From IMG/VR virus record IMGVR_UViG_3300045431_000780, positions 1 through 26,444 of that record: a stretch of DNA of 26,444 nt. One strand, 5' to 3'. The notes below the pieces were generated by a model. It was not told the DNA's origin and made no database searches. It worked only from the letters and a program-made list of their open reading frames with translations. Shown piece by piece: positions 14,976 through 23,200 of the stretch. Each line of letters begins with the position of its first letter. Position 1 is the stretch's first letter. A program made the position numbers and the translations under genes. The stretch comes from a virus.

Positions 14976-15809
14976 TCAAGATAAAATCTCGTTACATTTT
15001 TTTTGATAGTATAAAAATCTGTCTCTAAGCTTTCTTAACTTAATATTGTATAAAAACTTACCGTTATTCTTTATAAACGAGTCAACTATATGACTATCAA
15101 ACTGTTCTTTTAATTTATTGGATTGCCACGGCTTCTTGCTACCTATAAAATGAAGATTAGTAACGTTAATATCAACATCTGGCGTAATCTCATCTGTACA
15201 ACAATTAATTTGTTTTGGAAGCCAGGCTATTTTTTTGTCTAAAAAGTATGTGTTGAATATAGGTTCGTTACCTACCCATTTTCTAGAAAGAACATTTTTA
15301 TCTAATGGAGGTTGACTGTTATAAATTTTTAACAGCTTTGTTTTTGTATCTTCTAGCAGATATTTTTCATCTAATACCATTAAGCCAGCATTGAAGCCCT
15401 TGCGTCCTTCAATTTGATTAATATGCGTACGCCTGGCAGCTCCAAATTCTATATCCGGGCTAATAAAGTTTTCTATATTGTTTTGAAAGATAATATCAGA
15501 ATCAAAATAAACAATCTTTTCATATCCTTTAATGAGAAAAAGGTCAAACCTGTATGCACAATTATATTCCCATAATCTATATTTTGTATCAAAATTATTC
15601 AAAATATAGTCATTTAAACTCACTTTCTTATAAATTATATTTTTATAAATTTTGCTTATTCTATTTTTATTATCTAAGGAAATTTCATCCCAATATAAAA
15701 TAATCACATCTCTATTGAAATTCTTTATAGAGTGAATTAAAGAGTAAAGAGTAATTATAAAGCCAAAAACTGCATCATTTGAAAGAGTGGTTGTATACGC
15801 CAATTTCAT
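14976..15809 (-). CDS. GT8-family glycosyltransferase
   Basis: 277 residues with D103-S-D105 (YFDSDIIF), GFNAGLM (138-144) and LHFIGSKKPW (219-228), the complete GT8 motif set. It probably transfers a hexose from a UDP-sugar in the cytoplasm. It shares only motifs with the GT8 at 13500, so the two likely have different acceptors. The ATG overlaps the stop of the GT32-like gene (ATGA), so the two are translated in sequence. Confidence 0.9.
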   Translation of the reverse strand: MKLAYTTTLSNDAVFGFIITLYSLIHSIKNFNRDVIILYWDEISLDNKNRISKIYKNIIYKKVSLNDYILNNFDTKYRLWEYNCAYRFDLFLIKGYEKIVYFDSDIIFQNNIENFISPDIEFGAARRTHINQIEGRKGFNAGLMVLDEKYLLEDTKTKLLKIYNSQPPLDKNVLSRKWVGNEPIFNTYFLDKKIAWLPKQINCCTDEITPDVDINVTNLHFIGSKKPWQSNKLKEQFDSHIVDSFIKNNGKFLYNIKLRKLRDRFLYYQKKCNEILS

Positions 15810-16549
15810 AGTAATTTATGTTTTTTAAGTAGATTATAGTATAATGTAGTTGGAATGGGATTGTTAAAATTTCTTTTTATGGAATAATCCCACTGACCGG
15901 TTGATATAGCTTCATTACACCAATGTAATGCGTACTCTGGTAATATCTCTTTCTTTAAAAATATACCGATATTCAACATTTGTCTAATATCCTCGATATT
16001 ATCATTACCAAACCATTTAATAGGTGCCAGATATTTTTCTAAAGAAAACTTCTTTATACAATCACGGAGTATTTCTACAGGCTTTACCCATCTATTATTA
16101 TCTTGATCTATAAACTTTTCAGTTAGAAGTATGCATTCATCTAGAAACGGAGCATTTTTAGGTGTTTTGATAATATTACCTACAATTTCTACTTTATTAT
16201 GAGGTCGAATAACATATTCTTGATTGTTTAATGGTGTAAAAGATTCCAAGCATGTTACATCCATATCACTATACCATCCGCCTATGTTTTTCAACAAATA
16301 ATATCTAAAAAGATCAGAGAACCCTCCATAGCTACCAGCTCTACAATCCCCATTACCTTTATAAGCGAATATTCTTGCTTCAGGCAGAATTTCATTTGCA
16401 TCTCTCTTTATAGTGCCCTCAGGTATATTCAGACAATTTTTATCATATAACCACAAGACAGGGATATGTTGATGGTCTAGAAAAGATTTTAAGGTTAGCT
16501 GTTCAAGCTTGCCAATGCTGCTACCTATCCATAAAAAATTAATTTCCAT
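15806..16549 (-). CDS. GT32-like (DXD sugar-binding) glycosyltransferase
   Basis: 247 residues. I choose the ATG at 16549 over a TTG two codons upstream. FSDLFRYYLL (77-86) and GGWYSDMDV (90-98, DxD at D95/D97) are the Gly_transf_sug/OCH1-type signature; NFLWIG at the start is also typical. These enzymes add hexoses, often mannose or galactose-type sugars, in capsule, LPS or glycolipid assembly. It overlaps the end of the unknown gene upstream by 11 bases and is coupled by ATGA to the GT8 gene downstream. Confidence 0.88.
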   Translation of the reverse strand: MEINFLWIGSSIGKLEQLTLKSFLDHQHIPVLWLYDKNCLNIPEGTIKRDANEILPEARIFAYKGNGDCRAGSYGGFSDLFRYYLLKNIGGWYSDMDVTCLESFTPLNNQEYVIRPHNKVEIVGNIIKTPKNAPFLDECILLTEKFIDQDNNRWVKPVEILRDCIKKFSLEKYLAPIKWFGNDNIEDIRQMLNIGIFLKKEILPEYALHWCNEAISTGQWDYSIKRNFNNPIPTTLYYNLLKKHKLL

Positions 16550-17420
16550 ATGCAAACCACGGTAAGGGGTAAAGAATTTCTGGCCAAGTACTTAAAATAT
16601 CTCTTATATTCTTACAGTTGTCAAATATCTTTTCATTAATATCTACAATAGCCTTTCTATATTCAGCGCTTTGTAAAATGTATTCCTGTCTTTCTTCCTC
16701 AGCTAAATTTTTACTATTGGCTATTAAATCCTGTAAGGTTTGGTCTATATAGATTAATGCATTTTGTTTTTGCTTATCTATCTCATAATACCACAAATTT
16801 TTAACTGCATCTATGATCTGACTATCATCAGTGTTTAGAATATCATTTGTAGCACCTATTTGCTTTAATCCTGGTAAAATATATTCTTTGTTATAACGAG
16901 CAATAAAATATTTTTCAATTGCATCTTTTTTAATTTTACTAACAATGGTTTCCGTGGTAAGGTCAATTGACGCTTTTTTGTGAAATCTTATTGTATAGCT
17001 TGATTTAAGTAACTCTTGATTAACATTCTGACATGGTTCAAGTATTTCTAGTAAATAAGAAATGTACTGCGCTTTTTGCAGCTTTATAAAGTTTGCTATT
17101 TTTTCAACATAGGATTCATCTTGTAAGAGAAAGTCTTGACCATATCTTAGAGTAAGACCTACATTTTTTGTTAAGTCTTCTATATATACTCCTGGGGGAA
17201 GTAATTGATATTCTAGCATTTCAAGATTATACTGGTTTATATCTACTGAAGTTCCTAATATAATATCAATATAATCTCCTTCGCATTGCTCAATACCAAA
17301 TAAATTTGCATGCTTATTGCTGCATATAGTAATAAATTTTTGTATTAATCCGTCCGAATAATACAGCTTAATTATTACGCCACGCTCTAAAAGAGTTGCC
17401 GCAAGAGAGGCAAGCTGCAT
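16539..17420 (-). CDS. Unknown protein with C-terminal WPEI-P-P motif
   Basis: 293 residues from the ATG at 17420, two bases after the upstream stop; the longer frame reading (to 17492) runs into the dioxygenase gene and is less likely. No family recognised. It is mostly alpha-helical with an N-terminal alpha/beta piece (MQLASLAATLLERGV). The last ~90 residues resemble those of the product of 22304-23200: a helical stretch with LW, then a terminal W-P-E-I-x-x-P-x-P motif ending in Tyr-rich residues. The repeated use of this tail beside glycosyltransferase genes suggests a shared role in the island. The tail also faintly resembles tail-fibre assembly chaperone ends (YRKAI-D-I near 255), which is not convincing. 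Confidence 0.7.
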   Translation of the reverse strand: MQLASLAATLLERGVIIKLYYSDGLIQKFITICSNKHANLFGIEQCEGDYIDIILGTSVDINQYNLEMLEYQLLPPGVYIEDLTKNVGLTLRYGQDFLLQDESYVEKIANFIKLQKAQYISYLLEILEPCQNVNQELLKSSYTIRFHKKASIDLTTETIVSKIKKDAIEKYFIARYNKEYILPGLKQIGATNDILNTDDSQIIDAVKNLWYYEIDKQKQNALIYIDQTLQDLIANSKNLAEEERQEYILQSAEYRKAIVDINEKIFDNCKNIRDILSTWPEILYPLPWFAYGN

Positions 17421-17421
17421 A

Positions 17422-18297
17422 TTACGCCCGCCAAAAGCGCATTTCCAAAGAAATTCGAGTACTATCTGTATTGAAATTAAAGCCACCGCCATGAATTAAG
17501 TACGGTGTGAAAACCATAGCTTGATTCAACTTTGGGTTAGGGGTAATAAGATTTAATCCATGAACCGAGCTAACAATAGCTGGATTTGTAAATTTTACAC
17601 CATTAACATGAACATTTCCGTAAGTTCTTGTTATATCTTTTTCTGACCATAGATGGCTTTTTGGTATTACTGGGAGAGACGAATTTTCATTACTACCGGC
17701 TAAGGGGTAATAAATATTAACAGCTTTCTTCCCTTCTGAACCACCACGCTCTAAATGATTATCACGGTGAGGGGGATTATTATCGCTAAACTTTTGAGGT
17801 CTCACTATTCTAACCCAAAAACATTTTGTTTCAAAAGTCTTGCCATCGCCTATATCAAAAACTTTTCTACCTACTACAGAACATTTACATATTTCACTTA
17901 TATGTTGCTCAATTCTCTCCAATGAAACTGGTAGTTTATCAAGCGGTATCCCACCGGTACCGTCGCCACCAGCTCTAATTTGTTCCACCACCTGTAAATG
18001 TGTTTCGTCTGTTACAAACTTGTGATAGGTTTCTAGAGTAAACCCATCTGTAGGAATATTTAGTTCCCCCATCGTGGTTATTAACCCAACTCTGGATGCC
18101 TCTCGAATTAATTCATTTTCCTGAGGGGTTAAAAATTCTTGTACAGTATAACCTACGTCAGACCAGTCTGATTCGTAACTAGGGGGTTTGTCTCTATTGA
18201 AAAGAATCACATCATCCCCAGAAGCAATGTTATCTGCCGAAACTCGAACTTCAATTGGACGACTATTAATAGTCATCTTAGATAAGTATTCAGTCAT
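17422..18297 (-). CDS. 2-oxoglutarate/Fe(II)-dependent dioxygenase (phytanoyl-CoA hydroxylase type)
   Basis: 291 residues with a double-stranded beta-helix iron site: H177-x-D179 (PPHRDNH), distal His near 269 (LIHGGG), and Arg 281 (STRISLEMRF) to bind 2-oxoglutarate. SLPVIPKSH (207-215) is the usual loop before the second half. It would hydroxylate or otherwise oxidise a small molecule, lipid, sugar or protein. No substrate can be read from sequence. It overlaps the aminotransferase gene upstream by 8 bases, so it is in the same translational unit as the aminotransferases. Confidence 0.9.
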   Translation of the reverse strand: MTEYLSKMTINSRPIEVRVSADNIASGDDVILFNRDKPPSYESDWSDVGYTVQEFLTPQENELIREASRVGLITTMGELNIPTDGFTLETYHKFVTDETHLQVVEQIRAGGDGTGGIPLDKLPVSLERIEQHISEICKCSVVGRKVFDIGDGKTFETKCFWVRIVRPQKFSDNNPPHRDNHLERGGSEGKKAVNIYYPLAGSNENSSLPVIPKSHLWSEKDITRTYGNVHVNGVKFTNPAIVSSVHGLNLITPNPKLNQAMVFTPYLIHGGGFNFNTDSTRISLEMRFWRA

Positions 18298-18925
18298 ACT
18301 TAATTAATTTATCCCCACTCCTAGCATTTTCAATATTATATTTCGAAAGATCTGGGTATTCATTACAAATGTCATCATTATAGTCGGGCATACTATCTAA
18401 AAGCCATAAACCTCTTGCCGCATCTATATTTGTCATATAAAAATTCCACCCTATCATATTAAAGTTACAGTTATTATAGGGAGTTTGATCTCGTCCGTTA
18501 AATCTTGCTAGCTTTAACCACTTTACAGCGTTCTCATCATCTGTCAAAATCATACCCCCCCTTCCTATTTTTAAATGCTTTTTTGCATGGAAAGATAGGC
18601 AATGTAATCCTCCAAAATACATGTTTTTTGTAAAACGGGTCGCTCCATCATATACAGGTAAAGGCTTTAATTGATATAAACCGGTCCATACTAATTCTTC
18701 TAACCTTACTTTATAACCAGCATGTATAACAGAACATGGAACGGATATATAAGTTTTTTTAGGTATTGTAATGGTTAATTCAGGTTTATTAATATACTTC
18801 AAGCACAAGAATAATGCATTACTGCATGAATCGACTGCCACAGCATATTTTGAACCGGCGTATAACGCCACAGCGCGCTCAAACTGCTCTACTACAGTAA
18901 AAGGATCAGTGTTTTGCATTGTCAT
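18290..18925 (-). CDS. DegT/DnrJ/EryC1/StrS-type PLP aminotransferase, short form
   Basis: 211 residues covering the large domain of sugar aminotransferases. AVDSCSNALFLCL (30-42) is the cofactor-phosphate region, D93 (VYDGA) pairs with the pyridine nitrogen, and K116 in SFHAKKHLKIGRGG is the Schiff-base lysine. The usual enzyme has ~370-400 residues; the C-terminal small domain is missing. It would transfer an amine to a keto-sugar nucleotide, if the short form is active (perhaps as a dimer). The start lies 20 bases inside the truncated paralogue upstream. MTMQ has a second in-frame ATG at 18919. Confidence 0.85.
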   Translation of the reverse strand: MTMQNTDPFTVVEQFERAVALYAGSKYAVAVDSCSNALFLCLKYINKPELTITIPKKTYISVPCSVIHAGYKVRLEELVWTGLYQLKPLPVYDGATRFTKNMYFGGLHCLSFHAKKHLKIGRGGMILTDDENAVKWLKLARFNGRDQTPYNNCNFNMIGWNFYMTNIDAARGLWLLDSMPDYNDDICNEYPDLSKYNIENARSGDKLIKYD

Positions 18926-19187
18926 ATATAGGATATGGAACTAACTGATAAATACCTGACCAGTCATTTCGTATACTATCAAATATTACCTCCCCGCCTG
19001 CATTTATTATAGACTGTGGAACAGAAAGATATGTTTTGCTGGGTATGGTTACTTTTGTTACTTTTAAATATTTGCAATATAAAAAAATAGCATTTGTACA
19101 GTTATCAACAGCAATTGCGTAAGGAGAACCTGTATACGTAGCTATCCTTTGCTCTAACTTATCTACTAAGGTGAAATCATTATTCAT
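18906..19187 (-). pseudogene. Truncated duplicate of the DegT-type aminotransferase (N-terminal part)
   Basis: 93 residues closely parallel to residues 1-95 of the next gene: AVDNCTNAIFLYC, TIPSKTYLSVP, WSGIYQL and YPIYDNA align to its counterparts. It keeps the PLP-nitrogen Asp but ends just before the Schiff-base lysine, so it cannot be a working transaminase by itself. The stop falls exactly at the start region of the intact paralogue, as if a longer copy had recombined there. It may be a remnant, or a kept subunit that dimerises with its neighbour. It has a good ATG (19187) and overlaps the GNAT gene's stop by 8 bases, so it is still translated. Confidence 0.7.
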
Positions 19188-19650
19188 ATAATAAATTAAG
19201 TTGTATGTTATCTATATGAAGTTTACCCGTCTTTAATGTTTTAAACATATATAAAAATCCCTCTAGAGCGCGTTTGTTATTAGGATTTATTCTCACATAA
19301 AACTTAGTTAGTTTTCTCAGTTTTATATATTGACACAGCATCGAAAACCCGAGTTCAAAACTCTTTCTTTTTATTTGTTTTAAGCATTTTCTTAATGTTG
19401 CAAAATCGTAATTATGAGTAATGGAGCCGTTTTTGTTGTGTCCCACTATTCCTAGGGGAATATTTTTGTAGTAAACTATACTAACATCGTAAAACGCCGT
19501 TTTTAAGTTTTTTTTATGTTCTTTGTATGAAGGTAGGTCACCAGGTAGAACAACGGCATTAGAAAACATATACCTTTGTTTTAGTAAGCTATATGTGTAA
19601 TCAACATGATTAGTATTTTTTAAGTCTATAGATTTAAATTGTAACTTCAT
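19180..19650 (-). CDS. GNAT-fold N-acyltransferase (sugar-amine type likely)
   Basis: 156 residues. MKLQFKSIDLKNTNHV at the start, DVSIVYYKNIPLGIVG (strands beta2-3) and NPNNKRALEGF near 122-132 (the N-x-A---GF acetyl-CoA region) match GNAT-type acyltransferases of the sugar-amine group. It would acylate an amine, such as that made by the aminotransferase next door. The diphosphate-binding Q/R-x-x-G loop is weak, so the activity is less certain than the fold. Starts inside the halogenase gene (17-base overlap). Confidence 0.7.
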   Translation of the reverse strand: MKLQFKSIDLKNTNHVDYTYSLLKQRYMFSNAVVLPGDLPSYKEHKKNLKTAFYDVSIVYYKNIPLGIVGHNKNGSITHNYDFATLRKCLKQIKRKSFELGFSMLCQYIKLRKLTKFYVRINPNNKRALEGFLYMFKTLKTGKLHIDNIQLNLLYE

Positions 19651-21151
19651 TGAATGCTTCGTTCAAGAACGTGTTGTATTCTTTTGCCTTGGAAACGATT
19701 TTATCATTCCATTCTTTGTATATATTATCATCGATAAAATCAGCGGGAATGCTTCCTGTATAAATGTTGCTCCCTCTTAACATTGTCACCCAGTTCCATG
19801 CAACAAATTGAGATTCGTACTTCTTAAGCAACGGCTTGGTTAATAAGCTCGCTACTCTACGTTTGCAAAAAGTAACATTATTATTATAATTCTTCTTAAA
19901 TTCCTTCCAGAACGATGTATCATCTTTATTAGCTAAACAGTAGTGGGAATAGATAAAATCTCTAACGTAGTCAAATTCTCTATTCATAATTCTGTTATAA
20001 ACTTTTTGAGCACTATCGCTCCATTCTCCTTTTTTATCTAAAAGCATTTTTATTAAAAAATTTCCGAGTACTGTTAAAGATATGCTGTTAGCCTCGAGTG
20101 GTTCAACAAATCCAGAGCTAAGACCTATAGAAATTATATTTTTATAACATTGATTTGTATTTTTACCGCTAGTAAACTTTAATTCCCGAAGAATATTAAC
20201 CTTTTTTCCTTTTTTTTGCCAGTATTCTGCTAAGGTCTGCTTTGCTTGTTCAACGGTAGTGTGCTTAGAACTGTAAACAAAGCCGCTGCCAATTTTATTA
20301 TATAAAGGTATCACCCATACCCATCCATCCTTGTAGGCTGTTGATGTTGTGTATGGTACTCTCAACTGCTCCTCGTCGTTTTCATAGAAAACCCGTCCTG
20401 CTACTGCACTATCACACAATAATTCATTATATGGCTTAAAGTTTGCAAACTTATTGATTAGAATTTTATGAAAACCAGAGCAATCAATAAACAAATCACT
20501 AGTAATTTTTTCACCATTATCTAGGGTTACAGATTTTAGGTATCCATCAGAGTTTAGTGTAGTATCTACTATAGCTTTGTTTATAAATGTAATGTTTGAT
20601 CGCGATTTACATATATGCTTAAAAGCATTGATTATTAATTCCGCTTCTGTATGATATGCATAACCGGGATGTGAAATATTGAGCTTACTACCGGTTAGAG
20701 AATAGGGTGATTTGTTATTTTTAAGTAGTGCATATAATTCTGTAGACCTAGCGTAGTATTGCTCTTCATTGAAATTTACTCTATCTAGTAGTTCTATATG
20801 CTTTATATCTGTATCTGGGTATCTATTATTATTTAAAATGTTAGAGTTTATATAAGTAGTCTCTCCAAATAAATGAAACCAGTTAGACTGGTCACATGAC
20901 CAGTTTTCGAAATTAACCCCATATTTTAATGTACCGTTAGTCCTACGAATAAAATCAAGTTCATCAACATTACATAATCTAAGAAGTTCGGTAAGATTAG
21001 GTGTTGTACCTTCACCTACACCTATTATAGGTATTTTTTCACTTCCTATAATATTAAAATGAATATCTTTGAAGACACTAGATAGATATGTAAGAGTAAT
21101 CCAGCCCGCACTTCCCATTCCAACTACAGTAATGTTCTTAACCTTTAACAT
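19634..21151 (-). CDS. Flavin-dependent tryptophan-halogenase-family enzyme
   Basis: 505 residues. The FAD-binding motif is VVGMGSAGW (9-17). IGVGEGTTPNL (43-53) and NGTLKYGVNFENW (72-84) follow, with K76 matching the catalytic lysine (K79 in PrnA) that relays hypohalous acid. GWVWVIPL (276-283) is the family W-x-W-x-I-P signature that blocks mono-oxygenation, and GFVEPLEANSIS (347-358) holds conserved acidic residues. It needs a flavin reductase and a halide; the reductase is not in the window. The family includes halogenases encoded by marine cyanophages (VirX1 type), so a related activity is plausible, on an unknown aromatic or glycan-linked substrate. It is coupled to the GNAT gene and to the DUF6356-like gene. 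Confidence 0.9.
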   Translation of the reverse strand: MLKVKNITVVGMGSAGWITLTYLSSVFKDIHFNIIGSEKIPIIGVGEGTTPNLTELLRLCNVDELDFIRRTNGTLKYGVNFENWSCDQSNWFHLFGETTYINSNILNNNRYPDTDIKHIELLDRVNFNEEQYYARSTELYALLKNNKSPYSLTGSKLNISHPGYAYHTEAELIINAFKHICKSRSNITFINKAIVDTTLNSDGYLKSVTLDNGEKITSDLFIDCSGFHKILINKFANFKPYNELLCDSAVAGRVFYENDEEQLRVPYTTSTAYKDGWVWVIPLYNKIGSGFVYSSKHTTVEQAKQTLAEYWQKKGKKVNILRELKFTSGKNTNQCYKNIISIGLSSGFVEPLEANSISLTVLGNFLIKMLLDKKGEWSDSAQKVYNRIMNREFDYVRDFIYSHYCLANKDDTSFWKEFKKNYNNNVTFCKRRVASLLTKPLLKKYESQFVAWNWVTMLRGSNIYTGSIPADFIDDNIYKEWNDKIVSKAKEYNTFLNEAFNEVTI

Positions 21152-21386
21152 CTGTCATTTCTAACCATTTTTTTTCTATTTTTTGAATATGATGATGTTT
21201 TTTTATCTCATGATAAAGCTTTATAACTGTCATTATACTATATCTAGGGAACAATTGTGGAAAAAAGCTATGAATATAGCTCGCTATAGCACCTAGAAGC
21301 AGTCTAGTACCGTTTATTAAGCCATGCTTACAGTGATATGTATAAGACATACTACTTTCGACTAAATGCTCTCTTATAGACCGCAT
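21138..21386 (-). CDS. DUF6356-like small membrane-associated protein
   Basis: 82 residues. The pattern is REHLVESSMSYTYHCKHG near the start, then an amphipathic to hydrophobic stretch (LLLGAIASYIHSFFPQLFP, 30-48) and a helix with L-Y-H-E. That agrees with the small DUF6356 family (HP-x-x-V-G-x-T-Y--H, H-x-x-x-P-x-L-F), known from bacteria and phages. Function unknown. The stop lies inside the start of the halogenase gene (14-base overlap), so the two are probably made together. Confidence 0.75.
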   Translation of the reverse strand: MRSIREHLVESSMSYTYHCKHGLINGTRLLLGAIASYIHSFFPQLFPRYSIMTVIKLYHEIKKHHHIQKIEKKWLEMTDVKG

Positions 21387-21417
21387 ATTAAAATTATAGA
21401 ATACTTATACTAAAAAT

Positions 21418-22302
21418 CTATAAATACCAATGTCCATATTGTTTCATTGCGTCAATTTTTTCTATCAATCTTTTCTTTGGATCTGCATGAGAATGAAAAT
21501 TATAATGCACAAGATAGCAGCTATCTTTAATATGTTCTCTTAAGTATGGTATCTTCCACAGGCTTCCATTAGGAAATTCATATACAGATAAAATATTTAT
21601 ATCTATTTTAGACTGCTCTAACAAATCTCTATCATTGGATATTGTTTGAAGACTACCCCCCTGGACACCTCTTGGATATTTACTATACATTTCTTCGCTA
21701 GTATTTTTTTTAAGGTAATTTAGTACTTTATCTTTGGTGCTATTTGGTAAGTACATGACAGCACCATTTTTTCTTCCAAATTTTGCTTGTTCCGCAAGCC
21801 CCCAGTCGGATACTGTTTTTTTATTATGATCTATAGTTATAATTTGATCTTTTTTACGTTTATATGTAAATGGATCAAAGCGTCTATCTGATGCCATAAC
21901 CATATCATGGTTTAAAGATTCTTCTGCTAGACGTGGTATAAAATTTCTAAAAAATATTATATCTGTATCTAAATGTATCAGATTTACGGGGTAATTTTCG
22001 TATATATAAAGTACAGCTTTAGGTTTAAAAATTTTTGCGTTTTCTATCCACTGGCTGGCAGTTTTATTGTTGATATTAGAATCTATTAACGCGCTTGGAA
22101 TGCTATTTGCTTGAAGTATATCGTATGATTTTTTGTCTAACGCTACTGCAAACGCTAATTTTTCTAATCTAACATGTTTTAATGATTCATACCAATTTAA
22201 TAGCATATCAACAAACTCAATAGTTGTACTAGTTATAAGCGCATCTTTTTTATTTTTAAAGAAATTATTAACGTTATCTATACCACTATCAAAAACACTC
22301 AT
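21418..22302 (-). CDS. GT77-like nucleotide-diphospho-sugar transferase
   Basis: 294 residues. HLDTDIIFFRN (110-120; DxD at D112/D114) is the donor site, and the C-terminal VHYNFH ... MKQYGHWYL (last 45 residues) is the typical ending of the GT77/DUF-type Nucleotid_trans family. It would transfer a pentose or hexose from a nucleotide sugar. The donor is not determinable. It starts one base after the stop of the unknown protein at 22304 (minus direction) and ends 31 bases before the DUF6356-like gene. Confidence 0.8.
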   Translation of the reverse strand: MSVFDSGIDNVNNFFKNKKDALITSTTIEFVDMLLNWYESLKHVRLEKLAFAVALDKKSYDILQANSIPSALIDSNINNKTASQWIENAKIFKPKAVLYIYENYPVNLIHLDTDIIFFRNFIPRLAEESLNHDMVMASDRRFDPFTYKRKKDQIITIDHNKKTVSDWGLAEQAKFGRKNGAVMYLPNSTKDKVLNYLKKNTSEEMYSKYPRGVQGGSLQTISNDRDLLEQSKIDINILSVYEFPNGSLWKIPYLREHIKDSCYLVHYNFHSHADPKKRLIEKIDAMKQYGHWYL

Positions 22303-22303
22303 T

Positions 22304-23200
22304 TTAATATGGATATAAAAGAGAGGGACCTGGGGCGAATATATCTGGCCAAAAATGTAATAATGCTCTAGGTGTTTTAAAAGTATCTAAATTTAATTCA
22401 TTAAATGTTTTGTCTAGTTCCTTTTTTATTAATTCAATTTCTTGAAGAGTTTCTGTATCGCTAAATTTTAACGCGCTTGTCTCCTCCTCATGAAGCAAAA
22501 GCTTAGCTCTCTCATAGGTTTCGCCTATTAAGATGTGCCATAATTTTCGCATAGGCTTCATTATTGTCTCGTTTTCTTGATTAAATTTAAAAAACTTTAG
22601 TTCAGGAATTTCAAAAGTTTTTAAGCACTCTGTAACCCAAGCAAATTCTTTGTCGAACAACTCTATAAATTCTTGTTGATTCGGGAATAATATATAGTAA
22701 AGCTTAACTCTAATATTATGTATATAATAATATTTTTTAGAAATATTATTATCTCTATAAAAAGTATCTAACGGTAGGTATTGCAATAATACTGAAGTAT
22801 CTTTAATTGACAAAATGTTTTTTTCTATTTCTTCACTAAACCTGTTTTTACAATAGGAATTTTTTAAAAAAGAAATAAGCTTTTTTCTATATGCTGCAGA
22901 AAGTATTTTTTCATCTCTACTTAAAAAACTCTCAATATCGACATTAAGTGCTCGTGCTAGGGTAAAATACTCCGATATTGAGTTGGCGTTTGCAATATTA
23001 ATTATTTTTCCTTTTTTCTTAAAATATTTTAATTCGTATTTGTTTACTGTATATTCTATAGACTTTACATCTATATTTGCCTCTGTATAGTCATAATTAT
23101 TAATAATACTTCTTCCTTTTAATAGATAATCTGTATGTAGCTTTGTATCACCACATATTGTGTATGTTATCTTGATTGGCTTGTCCGAGACTATATTCAT
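22304..23200 (-). CDS. Unknown protein with C-terminal WPDI-P-P motif
   Basis: 298 residues, helical and lysine/tyrosine-rich, no family recognised. The C-terminus (RALLHFWPDIFAPGPSLLY) matches the ending of the product of 16539-17420 (ILSTWPEILYPLPWFAY), and before it both have a KLW/NLW helix followed by ~60 helical residues. The N-terminus begins KITYTICGDTKLHTDYL, possibly the first strand of an alpha/beta domain. The ATG overlaps the stop of the radical SAM gene (ATGA). Perhaps a structural or acceptor partner for the adjacent transferases, but this is a guess. Confidence 0.7.
   Translation of the reverse strand: MNIVSDKPIKITYTICGDTKLHTDYLLKGRSIINNYDYTEANIDVKSIEYTVNKYELKYFKKKGKIINIANANSISEYFTLARALNVDIESFLSRDEKILSAAYRKKLISFLKNSYCKNRFSEEIEKNILSIKDTSVLLQYLPLDTFYRDNNISKKYYYIHNIRVKLYYILFPNQQEFIELFDKEFAWVTECLKTFEIPELKFFKFNQENETIMKPMRKLWHILIGETYERAKLLLHEEETSALKFSDTETLQEIELIKKELDKTFNELNLDTFKTPRALLHFWPDIFAPGPSLLYPY

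Noticed and set aside
16539-17420. Tail-fibre assembly chaperone (Phage_TAC-like) because of YRKAI and a final W-P
   Set aside because: The remote similarity is only a few residues long, and the protein is three times too long and far from the fibre gene.
16539-17492. Longer start (to 17492) for the unknown protein
   Set aside because: It would overlap the dioxygenase gene by 71 bases; the ATG at 17420 lies two bases after the upstream stop and fits the pattern of coupled genes.
18290-19187. Programmed frameshift joining the two aminotransferase frames
   Set aside because: The downstream frame repeats the whole N-terminal region, so joining would duplicate it; a duplication with truncation explains the pair better.
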